64,000 nt of DNA from Mayamaea pseudoterrestris (lineage: Eukaryota > Bacillariophyta > Bacillariophyceae > Sellaphorales > Sellaphoraceae), in assembly GCA_027923505.1 (NCBI GenBank), contig BROI01000014.1:496001-560000 (forward strand), given 5' to 3'. Of this stretch, positions 1-9,244 are shown one piece after another. The notes below the pieces were generated by a model, which had not been told where the DNA came from, searched no databases, and saw only the letters and a program-made list of their open reading frames with translations. The translations under genes and the position numbers were made by a program. The stretch's first letter is position 1; each line of letters begins with the position of its first letter.

Positions 1-1990
1 ACGTCTCGATAGCGACTCATGATAGCCGGTGGAAGCTGCTCAACAATTGCTGGCTTCACCAGATGCGACGCGCGACGCGTCGTCTTTCCTTTTAACGAGC
101 CAACATCTGGTCCAAAGATGTGCTCAGCAGCCAGGATGTCGGCTTTCGTCACAGGACAGTTCGGCAACTGATTGCTAGTAACGATGCGCAGGTAATCCTT
201 GAGGCTTGGCCGTCCAATTTTGATTTGCAGTTCCCTAGCTCTAACAGCGCGTAAATAGTCATCATTGGTGTAGTTAGTACGGTTATCGTCTACCGTAGTC
301 AACATCGCCACTCCATCCTTGACATCACCGCGCTTGCCCTTCGAAAAGCTCTCGCAAACATACAGCCCAGAGTCAGTCTCGACAAACTCGCGCTGCTTAC
401 CGTCCGGCTTCTCCACGACAAACATTGGACGCTCCACGCCGTGCATGAGATACTCCACGGTAAACTTCTTGCGGACTTGCGCCAAACTCAAAATGTTCGC
501 CAGTCCCTGCGGATACCACCACACCGGACCATAGCCCTCCAGGTCGCCCATCATGTTCGTCCTTACTGTACCGGCGTTGCACTTGATCACCATCCACGTT
601 GGCACCGGGCGAATGTTCGTCAGCATCTTGGCGTTGCAGAACAGATCCACTGTCGACTGATTGTCCAAGAGCACAGCCTTCTTCGAGATGTTCACCTTCG
701 GCGGCTGCGCGAACATGTATCCGACCTCGTCGTCGTCATCGCTATCTTCCTCGCTACCCAGCGTGAAGTGCTGCGCCCCGCTAGCCTCTGCAGCCGGCGC
801 ACTCTCCGTAGACTCCGTTCTCGTAGGACAGTCTCGCTGCACATGACCAACCTGTTGGCAGGTCCAGCATCTAGGAGGGTCACGCGCTGTACCAGTCGTG
901 TGAAACGCCACGCCCTCGTTCGTTGGCAACGTGGCTTCTCCATCCGCATGCTCACGACGCTGCATGATGTTGTATGCATCGTGGATTGTCAACGGGAAGT
1001 TGTCGTGCCCGTCGAGGTAGCAGTTGCGCAAGTGCTTGCAATACCCAGCGTATTCGCCCGTTGCGCCACGCACGAAAAGCATCGCAAGCTCGAGCTCTTC
1101 GGCGGCCTTGATATCCTCCTTGTTCGCCTTGTTACGATTGTCATCCTTGGCAATGTTCAATGCCACGATCTCGTTGTGCATCGTGACGCCAACCGCCTTC
1201 GCCACGTCTGCCAGCGTGACCATGCTTTCGTAATATTTCTGCAGGCTTTCGCGCGCTCCTTGAGTACGTCCGAACAACTCAGCTTGAATGTCCACGACTT
1301 GATCCACAAGTTTGCAGCGCCCTTCGTACGTATGCGAGATCTCCTTGATAATCGCCAGCAACTTAATTCCGTCCGTGTCCTCCTCGGCGTCTCGGAACTT
1401 GGCGTGCGACTTGACACGATCCTTCATACGCTCCGTGCATTGTCCATACAACACGGCGTAGATACCAGCGAGGAAGTCGGAGTACACACGCACGCGCTCG
1501 ACATGCTCTTTCTTGTCGGCCTTGTATTCCTCGAGCATTATGGACCAGTCCGAGTCCGTCGTGTCGGCATCCTTCGTTGGACGCGCAGGCTCGTCAGGAA
1601 TCTCCAGTTCCACGTTGCGCATGCCCTTGAGCAGCTCCTTGGTATATTTCTTGTAGGAGCGCCCGACGAAAGTGATGATCTCGTTCGTCGTGCGGATGAA
1701 TCCATCGGGATCGCGCGAACCGTTGTAGTCGTAGATGAATCCAGCGAGCGTCGGCTCGCTTCCTTGGAAATTTCCACTCGGCGCACGACTCGGTCCGTTG
1801 AGTCTGCTACCATTGCCTTGATTCCCGGAACGATTCCCAGCACGATTCCCACGACGATAATGACGGTTGCGTCGGTTTCCTTCGCTTGCTGGCGGAGCGG
1901 GAGGCGCACCTCCACCGCTCGACGCCGCGCTGTGCAGTCGCGAGAAAATGTTGAATCTAGAATATATCTTGCGCGCCCTTGAAGCGACAC
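1..1990 (-). mobile_element. Ty1/copia LTR retrotransposon, gag and start of pol (partial, cut by window edge)
   Basis: The minus strand reads a gag-pol polyprotein from about 1.9 kb down to the window edge. A Gag capsid-like helical region is followed by a retroviral-type zinc knuckle (C-x2-C-x4-H-x4-C, near 820-870). Next come an acidic linker, a copia aspartic protease core with an L-D-N-Q-S-T context near 650, and the GAG-pre-integrase region. Integrase, reverse transcriptase and RNase H would lie beyond the left edge. The protease context resembles the copia lineages known from diatoms. The coding part in the window looks whole, which suggests a fairly young copy. The LTR at the right side was not identified, so age cannot be estimated from LTR divergence and the right boundary is approximate. 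Confidence 0.85.
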
Positions 1991-2111
1991 TAATGATTAA
2001 GCAGAACAGAGTCAATAAAACCACTTTACTTATTTTCTCCAAGAAGTGATCGTCCTCGATCCACTCCTTCGGTTGCCGCTTACCGCGCTTACTTAAACGT
2101 GACCGTCTTCG

Positions 2112-2119
2112 TGACGTCA
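2112..2119. promoter_or_regulatory. Palindromic TGACGTCA (CRE-like) site
   Basis: An exact 8-nt CRE palindrome sits 169 nt upstream of the ATG of the cation transporter and just right of the copia gag. TGACGT-type elements are known CO2/cAMP-responsive sites in diatom promoters. Whether this one serves the transporter or belongs to the retroelement's flank cannot be decided from sequence. Confidence 0.3.
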
Positions 2120-2287
2120 CCGCTGTCGCTTCGGTTTGGGTTCTCATCCATGCTCAACACTGGTCTCTTTTGTCTCTTTCACCATGAGGAGAATCTCAAA
2201 AGTGTGTGTGCCGTTCCAATTAATTTACATGATCCCAACAAACATTGCAATTAGTTGAGCGCAGAAATAGACGCGAAGCTTGCAAAG

Positions 2288-4015
2288 ATGTCGAGATTGT
2301 GGACCAGTTATCAACCGCTGTTCGCCAGCATGTCGAGCACAAGATATCATCATCAAGCATCTCGCAGATTCTACCTTGCAGGCCGACGAACGCTTCACCC
2401 AGACACTCATCAGCCTCGGAGCGTCTCATATAACACTTACTTGCAGCGAGACGCTTCCTTCACATACTCCAACATTGCTAGTTCCTGCCGCACCGACCAC
2501 TGCACAATCCAATCCACTCGGAAAATGATTTGTTCGTCGGCATTTGCACCGAGTAGAATATGTCTTCTTCACATGAAATGGATGACTACTGCTACTGTGC
2601 CTAACAATAATGACAACAAATTAAAAGAAAAAACAACTGACCATGCCGTCGCTTCCGTTGGCACTAAAGTTAACGCGACTGGGAGCAACGACAATGACGA
2701 AACATTTTCGCATCCTCTTGATGCGCCGTCACAGCCTCCTTCCGTCACACGGTTTGACATGAAAGAGAATCTTCACATGGAACGAAACTGGATACTGCAA
2801 AAGGATATGCAGCTATATCAAGACATTATTCGCACACGCACTCGCCTCAAGGAGGCGAATCGCCAAAAAATGGCAACCAACGTTCATCGCGCACTGATTG
2901 GAAACGTTGCCATTTGCGGCGCCAAACTGGCGGCGTGGGCCTCCAGTGGTTCATCCGCGCTACTCGCCGAGTTTGTGCATTCGCTGGTGGACTGTGGCAA
3001 CCAGGCGCTGCTGATTGTGGGACTGCGCGAGTCGCAACTGAGCGCGGACCGCAGACATCCATATGGATACGGCAAGTCCATTTACTTTTGGGCACTCGTG
3101 TCGGCGCTTGGTACCTTTTTCCTGGGGGCTGGTGTCTCCATGACGCATGCCATTGGATCACTGTTGGAGCCATCGCTGACGGTGATTACACCGGAGGTGT
3201 GGGGTGTACTACTGTTTAGCCTTTCGGTCGATGGCTACGTTTTGGTCAAGACGGTGGCGGAGACGCGCGAGGGACAACCTGCGGGCGTGTCGTACTGGAA
3301 ACATATTCAGAATATTCGAGATCCCGCCACTATGGCAGTGCTGTTAGAGGATGGAGCGGCTTGCCTTGGTGTCGTCATGGCGTTGGGCGGCATCATGGCA
3401 TCGCATGTCACTGGAAACCCAATCTATGACGGAGTGGCCGGTGTTGGTATTAGTACGCTATTGGGCGTCATGGGTATTGCTCTAACCAGGTTAAACTACC
3501 GATTTCTGTTGGGACAAAGTGTGGACAAGGAAATAACGGACGATATTCAACAAATTTTGCTGCAGCGCAAAAGCATTGACCGCGTCAAATCCGTTCAGAG
3601 TCAATGGACAGGAACTGATACGTTCTCATTCAAAGCGGAAATTGATTTTGACGGCACGTATCTGGCCGCCATGTTAATGCCAATCTACCAGCGCGAGTTT
3701 TTGGAGATACGAGATACAATGGACACGGAGCTGCGCGTACTGTTGGCCCTGTATGCAGAAGACGTTTTGAGAGCTACCGAACGCGAGGTCAGGCATGTTG
3801 AGGCATTGATCCGGCTCAAGCATCCAGGTGCTGAGTTTATTGAGCTGGAGCCAATGAGCTTGGATGTCGATCGACTTGCGATTGACGATAATCTCGAGTC
3901 GGATTTAAAACGTGTGGAGAGAGAAAGCTTGGATCGTTACTTGAAATCTTTGAAGAAGGATGCTAGCGATCTAGAGAGACATAGCAATGGAGAAGCGAAC
4001 AAGCCCACCAATTAA
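2288..4015 (+). CDS. Cation diffusion facilitator, ZnT9/SLC30A9-like
   Basis: Predicted zinc or divalent-metal/proton exchanger of the CDF family, 575 aa from the ATG at 2288; the frame is open further upstream but has no earlier ATG. The first ~40 residues are rich in Arg, Ser and His and lack acidic residues, which looks like a mitochondrial presequence and agrees with the known location of SLC30A9. A linker of about 150 residues precedes the membrane domain. That domain carries the family's H-x3-D metal site in TM2 (HSLVD), the HPYGYG loop before TM3 and a DGVAGVG stretch in TM5. The C-terminal part holds the regulatory region typical of the ZnT9 branch. No intron is needed. The subfamily assignment rests on the HPYGYG block; substrate is inferred from family. 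Confidence 0.85.
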   Translation: MSRLWTSYQPLFASMSSTRYHHQASRRFYLAGRRTLHPDTHQPRSVSYNTYLQRDASFTYSNIASSCRTDHCTIQSTRKMICSSAFAPSRICLLHMKWMTTATVPNNNDNKLKEKTTDHAVASVGTKVNATGSNDNDETFSHPLDAPSQPPSVTRFDMKENLHMERNWILQKDMQLYQDIIRTRTRLKEANRQKMATNVHRALIGNVAICGAKLAAWASSGSSALLAEFVHSLVDCGNQALLIVGLRESQLSADRRHPYGYGKSIYFWALVSALGTFFLGAGVSMTHAIGSLLEPSLTVITPEVWGVLLFSLSVDGYVLVKTVAETREGQPAGVSYWKHIQNIRDPATMAVLLEDGAACLGVVMALGGIMASHVTGNPIYDGVAGVGISTLLGVMGIALTRLNYRFLLGQSVDKEITDDIQQILLQRKSIDRVKSVQSQWTGTDTFSFKAEIDFDGTYLAAMLMPIYQREFLEIRDTMDTELRVLLALYAEDVLRATEREVRHVEALIRLKHPGAEFIELEPMSLDVDRLAIDDNLESDLKRVERESLDRYLKSLKKDASDLERHSNGEANKPTN

Positions 4016-4109
4016 TAATGTGCCAATGTTACTGAAAAGGTTTAAAGATATGAAATAGTTTGATGCTCATACCAACCACTAAGGTGTCTTAAATATATGT
4101 TGCAATTGA

Positions 4110-5246
4110 TTATTTAGGAACGCCATTGACCACATTGAAGAAGTCAGCAGTCAAAGAGGCGCCTCCGATTAATCCACCATCAATGTCCGGCTTCAAAGAG
4201 CAAGGAATTATAGGTTGTCAGTAAGCTTCAAATCAAAACAGAGCCATCGAAAGTGTAGACCCATGTAAGAAAACTTACCTGCTTTAACAGTTCCGCTGCA
4301 TTGGCGCCCTTCATGCTTCCACCATATTGAATTCGAACCTGACTTGCGACTTCAGCGCTTACCTTGTCAGAGACATACTTCCGGATATCTGCGTGCGTTT
4401 CTTGGGCCATGTCAGGAGTTGCAGTCAATCCGGTGCCTGGAGTAAACATAGTTTGATTGTAAGTAATAGCCGCCTACTATCTTCCATCATGTCTGGGGTT
4501 CACTCACCAATCGCCCACACTGGTTCGTACGCAATCGCAACATTCTGCCATTCTGCTTCCGTAATTTTCTTGACCAACGGTTCGAGCTGCTTGGCGCAAA
4601 CATCCATGGTTACACCGGCCTCGCGCTCCTCTTTCTTTTCACCAATGCAGAACATAACCTTGAGCCCAGCATCGAGAGCAACCTTGGTCTTGTCGGCACA
4701 CAACTCTTCTGGTTCTCCTGCCATACCAAAGCCTTCGCGACGCTCCGAATGTCCGATAATAACCCATGTGCAGCCAATATCATTCAGCTGGAACGCTCCT
4801 ATCTCACCAGTATAAGCTCCTTTGCCCGCGTTACTTCCACAGTCTTGTCCGCCGACTTGAATGTCATCGCGTAATCCACTCAAGAGCTGTGCCAAGTAAA
4901 GAGCGGGAGGGCAGCACACTACTTCACAGTTGGAAGGAATAGGACCCGCTTCGTTCAAAACCTTGATCAACTCTTCATTCTCGGCGATCGTTCCATTACA
5001 TTTCCAATTTCCAGCTATCAAGTATTTGCGGTCTCCTTCGGCTGCTGGAGCGCTGCTTCCAGCGGGGCGAGCTTGACTGAGCGTTTTAAACATGCTAAAA
5101 TTGAAGTGAGAAATGGCTCCTGAGTAATGTTTCGCTAGCAGCATTTGAGCATCTCCCAATTGACTACTGACTGCCGACTTGACAGAACTACCGCTAGCAA
5201 CGAATCGATGGACAGAGGGAAAGCATTCGAATTTTCTGCTTGCCAT
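4110..5246 (-). CDS. TPI: Triosephosphate isomerase (three coding exons)
   Basis: Interconverts dihydroxyacetone phosphate and glyceraldehyde 3-phosphate. The catalytic set is visible: Asn-Lys in GNWKCNG, His in IGHSERR, Glu in [10 protein letters not shown] and the phosphate-gripping GGSMKG. Exons end at 4508, run 4436-4279, and resume at 4190 to the stop at 4110; the introns (4437-4507, 4191-4278) begin GTGAGT and GTAAG and end AG. Two starts are possible. ATG 5246 gives an Arg/Ser-rich extension that looks mitochondrial. Alternatively a good donor at 5259 joined to an acceptor at 5095 would make that stretch a 5'-UTR intron and put the start at ATG 5093 (274 aa). The core is about 250 aa, the usual length. 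Location (cytosol or mitochondrion) therefore depends on splicing. Confidence 0.93.
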
Positions 5247-5386
5247 CAAAATCACTCACTGTTTTCGCTCCAATGCTAGAAAATCAATCCACTTACTTTA
5301 AAAAGGCAACGATATTACTGTGGATGTGATGATATCATGCATCAAACGCCAATGAATGGAGCAGGTGGCCATTAACCGTCGAAACG

Positions 5387-5404
5387 CGCGAAAGATCTTT
5401 CGCG
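5387..5404. promoter_or_regulatory. 18-nt perfect palindrome with E2F-like half-sites
   Basis: CGCGAAAGATCTTTCGCG is a perfect palindrome in the 365-bp region between the divergent TPI and sulfotransferase genes. Each arm contains TTTCGCG, close to the E2F/DP consensus TTTSSCGC. A regulatory role is inference. Confidence 0.4.
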
Positions 5405-5427
5405 TCGCGCGTTGAAGAAAACGGACC

Positions 5428-5441
5428 GCGTCACATGACGC
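5428..5441. promoter_or_regulatory. Inverted repeat GCGTCA-CA-TGACGC
   Basis: Two 6-nt arms separated by 2 nt form a perfect inverted repeat 23 nt from the E2F-like palindrome in the same divergent promoter. TGACGC resembles one of the CO2/cAMP-responsive core motifs described in diatoms. Function is not shown. Confidence 0.35.
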
Positions 5442-5611
5442 GCCCCACGATCATCGCACTGGTACTGAAACCGTTTTTGTGGCAGCGCCGGGCGGCCAAC
5501 TGACTCATCTTTCGCACCTCATTCATCTCCCTTGCTTGATCATCTTAAGCTCTTGAAAACAGCTCTATTGCATGACATGGCACTACAGTAATCTGCAGTT
5601 ATCTAGTTTCA

Positions 5612-6880
5612 ATGACTGGTCGCTGGAACGTTGCGCTTATCGCCCTCGCAACCATTGGTGCCGTCCATATTGCACGTGACGGATTCGCCATACGACGAGC
5701 CCTTAATGGGGTCGATGCTACCAAGCAGCAACGATGGAACGTACCACAGGCGATTGGCAATCCTGAAGATGATTTACTATTAGCCGGTGATGGTAGTATA
5801 TTCTCGGAGAATTATTCACTGAATAGATCATCCTCGGTCGGCGAGCTTGTCGAACAATCCATGTCACATGAGGATGACGAGCTGCTCGCTTCGCTGGGAA
5901 TAACAATCGGACCCTTTCCTTCGTGGAACAAGTCAATCCCATGTTTTCCTCTTGAACCAGATTGGAATACAGGGATGACACAAAGGAAGCCAACAAAAAC
6001 TGGCATCTTGTTCGTCAAACCGCCAAAAACTGGATCAACGACGGCTGCATCCGTGACTCTTCGCATTGCTTCCAAAGTGGCAGCACGACACAAGGACATG
6101 ACAATCTGCAAGAATCGTGTGCAGCACTCTCAGGCATACAAGATGGGATATGACCGTCGCGACTTTCGCAACAGCATCCTTTGGACTATAGTTCGAGAGC
6201 CAACATCAAGAGTTGTATCGCAGTATTTTCACTTTCATGTATCGCGTCGCAACAAACCGCCGACTGACAAGGTGTTTATTGACTTTGTCAAAAAGCGAAT
6301 CGGCTTATTGACATCCTTTCAGCTCAACTATCTGGCATTTCAAAAGGAATACAACAATCCTGCTCAAATGATTGAGCAGATTTTCCAGCAATACAATCTC
6401 GTTGGTGTCATGGAACGTTTCGATGAAAGCGTCGTCGTTTTGCAGATGCTACTTGGCCTCGATGCGACCGATGTCATGTACTTGAGCGCCAAAAGTAGTG
6501 GAGGGTACGATGATGGAAGGGTGAAAAAGAAGTGCACTCTCATACAAAGAAGCGTAGTTAGTACTGGCATGAAGGAATATTTCGAAACCGATGAATGGAA
6601 AGCAATCATCTACTGGGATGCGATCTTGCACAAGGCTGCTAATCGCGCCTTGGATATGCGAATTGACCAGCTTGGGAGAGTCGAGTTTGAACGAAATCTA
6701 GCAAAGTTCAAAGCACTACGGGAGCAAGTCGATCTGACGTGCGGAGCCAACGTTAAGCTACCATGCACATCAAGTGGCATAAAACTTGCTGCAGAAAAGA
6801 CAGATTGTATCTACGATGATATGGGGTGCGGTTTTGAATGCATGGACTTGGTCGATCAAAGGCTCGCCAGTGCTTCCTGA
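5612..6880 (+). CDS. Golgi-type carbohydrate sulfotransferase (type II membrane protein)
   Basis: A 422-aa protein whose N-terminus has a short cytosolic end and a signal anchor at about residues 5-20. The lumenal domain has a 5'-phosphosulfate-binding loop (KPPKTGSTT, about residue 133) and a 3'-phosphate-binding segment (VREPTSRVVSQY, near 193), the two PAPS contacts of membrane sulfotransferases. It resembles the heparan sulfate 2-O and galactose-3-O sulfotransferase group more than cytosolic enzymes. Cys-rich ends (e.g. C-x2-GC-x3-C near the C-terminus) suggest lumenal disulfides. The acceptor sugar cannot be read from the sequence. It converges on a GT64-like glycosyltransferase whose stop lies 191 nt away, so both may act on the same sulfated glycan, but that is inference. 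Confidence 0.75.
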   Translation: MTGRWNVALIALATIGAVHIARDGFAIRRALNGVDATKQQRWNVPQAIGNPEDDLLLAGDGSIFSENYSLNRSSSVGELVEQSMSHEDDELLASLGITIGPFPSWNKSIPCFPLEPDWNTGMTQRKPTKTGILFVKPPKTGSTTAASVTLRIASKVAARHKDMTICKNRVQHSQAYKMGYDRRDFRNSILWTIVREPTSRVVSQYFHFHVSRRNKPPTDKVFIDFVKKRIGLLTSFQLNYLAFQKEYNNPAQMIEQIFQQYNLVGVMERFDESVVVLQMLLGLDATDVMYLSAKSSGGYDDGRVKKKCTLIQRSVVSTGMKEYFETDEWKAIIYWDAILHKAANRALDMRIDQLGRVEFERNLAKFKALREQVDLTCGANVKLPCTSSGIKLAAEKTDCIYDDMGCGFECMDLVDQRLASAS

Positions 6881-7070
6881 ACCAATCAGTACCATTTCAT
6901 GCAGACAAGAGCAAAGCTTGTCGACATAACGAGGCCCGCGGCCGCAGCGACCGGCAGAGCCACACCAAATCTATAACCAGGCAACCGCTTGATGGTGAAG
7001 CCAAAACCAAGTTGTCTCTCTTGCGCAAGCTGGCGAGCGACTTAAAAAACAGGATGACTCAAACTTACTC

Positions 7071-8816
7071 TCATGGACACTCCTCATTCGGCTCGCCAAT
7101 AGGATACATCCATGGTAGCCACCCTTGTTTCGCCATGACTGGTTCGCATTTCCCATCTTTGTTCGGATCGTACCACTGCGTACCTTCGCACCAACCAATG
7201 GATCCCGAATTAAGACTTCCAAAATACCTGATCAAGCTATTAATAGCCTCGGTCCGCATGTCGGCCCAGCGTTGTTTGGCATGCGTCATTCCAGAGCCAG
7301 CATCCCACTTGATGCCAAACATGAGGCGACGATGAGCTTGTTGCTCATTGCGGGTAAAAGAGTCGATAGATTGTTCTATATCATGGTCAATGTCTTCGGC
7401 CTGCTCGACCCTGGAGTAATCGAACAACAAGTCTCTGTGTCTCTGGACAGCATCGGCAGTGCCATTCGAAGTGTCATCAGGTACTACATCATACGTTCTC
7501 TCGGGATCCAAATTAAGTCTTCGGCTGTATACACGAGGCGCCCTTCCCGCCAATTGCGACACAATCATGCTCACAGTAACGTCGTCGGGATGAACCGGGT
7601 GCGCTCTCACAAACTCACGAATTGGCTCCAACACTGGATGCCATAGAAAGCACAAGTAGTTAACGTGCAGAAATGATCCACTCGGCAGTACCATATTCGC
7701 GTCATAGTTTGCAAAGTAGCGAAAGTTGTAATCGACTTGATCATTCATATTGTCGCAGTGACTGACAAAGAGTCGATCGTTGGGATTGGGTGAAAGCCGC
7801 TCACGCTCCGCCTGCTGTCGCTTGCCGTAGCTAATCTGTCGGGCCATGGCTCCAATTTGGGCCGACGAGTGTCGCTTCCATAGTTCAAACCCAGCTTGGA
7901 CAGCCTTGAAACTGTAAAAGGGACCGTCGTCGTCATAGTACAAGATTGCCTTGGTGGTAACATTGACAACATCGGGATGATAGCGATTCATGAGATCATT
8001 GGTAAACCCCATTTTAAGCGGGTAGGATATTCGCAGCGAATTGTTCTTGGCAAACTCCAACATTTCCACGCCCACGTGTGACTCGTCAATGTGTCGCGGG
8101 CCGTTCCAAACTAAGACAACTTCCTCCACAATGGTTTGCCAATCTTCATCTTGCAGCATTTTTCGAATCTGTGTAAAGCAACTTCGTAGCCGATCAGGAT
8201 TATAGGCCATGAACACGACTGTAAAGGCTTCCTCGTTGCACTCCTTCCATTTTGGAACGGAACATTGCCACTTTTCCGCATTTTGGTAAAAAAGCGACCT
8301 TTCCACAAGACTAGACGACGGACCTTGCTGCTTGTATTTTTGAATGTCATCCAATATGCCAAAGGTTGGCAAGCTCGGCAGCGACTCATTCTGCGACACT
8401 GGCATGCTGATTCCCTTGTCAAAGATGGAAAAGTTGGCGTCCATGTTGCGACACATTTCCGCCATTTCCTGCGCCCTGTATAAAACATTGTCGAAGGCAA
8501 GTGGTAGTCGCCACGGATGCGACATTGGTAAAGGCATCGAAGACGACAGCAGCGAGCTTAATGGATTCAACGGCGTCATATCTCTTGACAAATGCGTTGT
8601 TTCAACAATGTGTCGGTACTTTTTGAACATGAACGTTAGCCAAAGACTCGTCATGACAATGAGTGACGCTGGTAGCAAGTATTTGCCAATGGTTGCAACC
8701 TTTGGTTTCGGTTTTTGTCGGCCATATAGCATACCAAGCTGTCCTCCAAATAGCTGATCGTTACTGCGAGTTCGTACAGGTACTTGACGATTTCGTGGAG
8801 CTGCATTTGTCTTCAT
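7071..8816 (-). CDS. Exostosin-like GT64-type glycosyltransferase, type II membrane
   Basis: Starts at the ATG at 8816 (581 aa); the frame is open upstream without an ATG. A basic cytosolic tail is followed by one TM segment at about residues 43-62. The catalytic region begins with FTVVFMAYNPDR and continues with VVLVWNGP, the DXD-type metal motif YYDDDGPF and a later HPVHPDDVTVSMIVSQ helix, the order seen in the GT64 domain of exostosins (HexNAc transfer in the Golgi/ER). The N-terminal GT47 half of true EXT proteins is absent, so it is EXTL2/3-C-terminus-like. Cys residues near both ends of the domain may pair. Donor and acceptor are unknown. Confidence 0.7.
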   Translation of the reverse strand: MKTNAAPRNRQVPVRTRSNDQLFGGQLGMLYGRQKPKPKVATIGKYLLPASLIVMTSLWLTFMFKKYRHIVETTHLSRDMTPLNPLSSLLSSSMPLPMSHPWRLPLAFDNVLYRAQEMAEMCRNMDANFSIFDKGISMPVSQNESLPSLPTFGILDDIQKYKQQGPSSSLVERSLFYQNAEKWQCSVPKWKECNEEAFTVVFMAYNPDRLRSCFTQIRKMLQDEDWQTIVEEVVLVWNGPRHIDESHVGVEMLEFAKNNSLRISYPLKMGFTNDLMNRYHPDVVNVTTKAILYYDDDGPFYSFKAVQAGFELWKRHSSAQIGAMARQISYGKRQQAERERLSPNPNDRLFVSHCDNMNDQVDYNFRYFANYDANMVLPSGSFLHVNYLCFLWHPVLEPIREFVRAHPVHPDDVTVSMIVSQLAGRAPRVYSRRLNLDPERTYDVVPDDTSNGTADAVQRHRDLLFDYSRVEQAEDIDHDIEQSIDSFTRNEQQAHRRLMFGIKWDAGSGMTHAKQRWADMRTEAINSLIRYFGSLNSGSIGWCEGTQWYDPNKDGKCEPVMAKQGWLPWMYPIGEPNEECP

Positions 8817-9244
8817 AATGTTGTTGATGATTGCTGTCCGATTCTGTGTTCTGTGGCGTCGTCGTCTGCTACTTTTGTAACGACAGAGCAACGGGCGAAA
8901 GGTTAAAGCCGCGCTCTTGTAAAAATTCAAAGTTTAAGACTACTGTTTATCAACGGAAAGACTTTCCCAAAAGGTTCGATTGCTCTTGCAGCGAGTTGAT
9001 GGCTTACTTTCGGTTCGTGCAGAGTGCAGACAAATTGATCGATCCATCAACGCATCATCCATGGTGGCGCGCCCACGCGGTCATGTGACCAGCGTCGCTA
9101 CGGTACTCCATGTCGACGCATCGGCACTCACATTGGCAATGACGACGAGCAGAGCAGAACCGTCGATCATCATCACAACTTCCTTCTTGTTCTTGACTAC
9201 CGGTACCATCAAAGCAGAAGCAGACTTTGTCGAATCTTTAGATC
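8817..9244. other. Divergent intergenic region, glycosyltransferase / P450
   Basis: No gene or clear repeat seen. Short open frames here lack features of real proteins. Confidence 0.4.

Larger units (their letters stand above)
5260..5611. other. Divergent intergenic promoter region, TPI / sulfotransferase
   Basis: No coding potential seen. Apart from the two palindromes listed separately, the region contains a short GC-rich stretch and the likely 5' exon of TPI at its left end. Confidence 0.5.

Noticed and set aside
441-1982. 513-codon open frame on the plus strand
   Set aside because: It is the antisense of the copia gag-pol frame, which has the zinc knuckle and protease; the plus-strand product has no domain.
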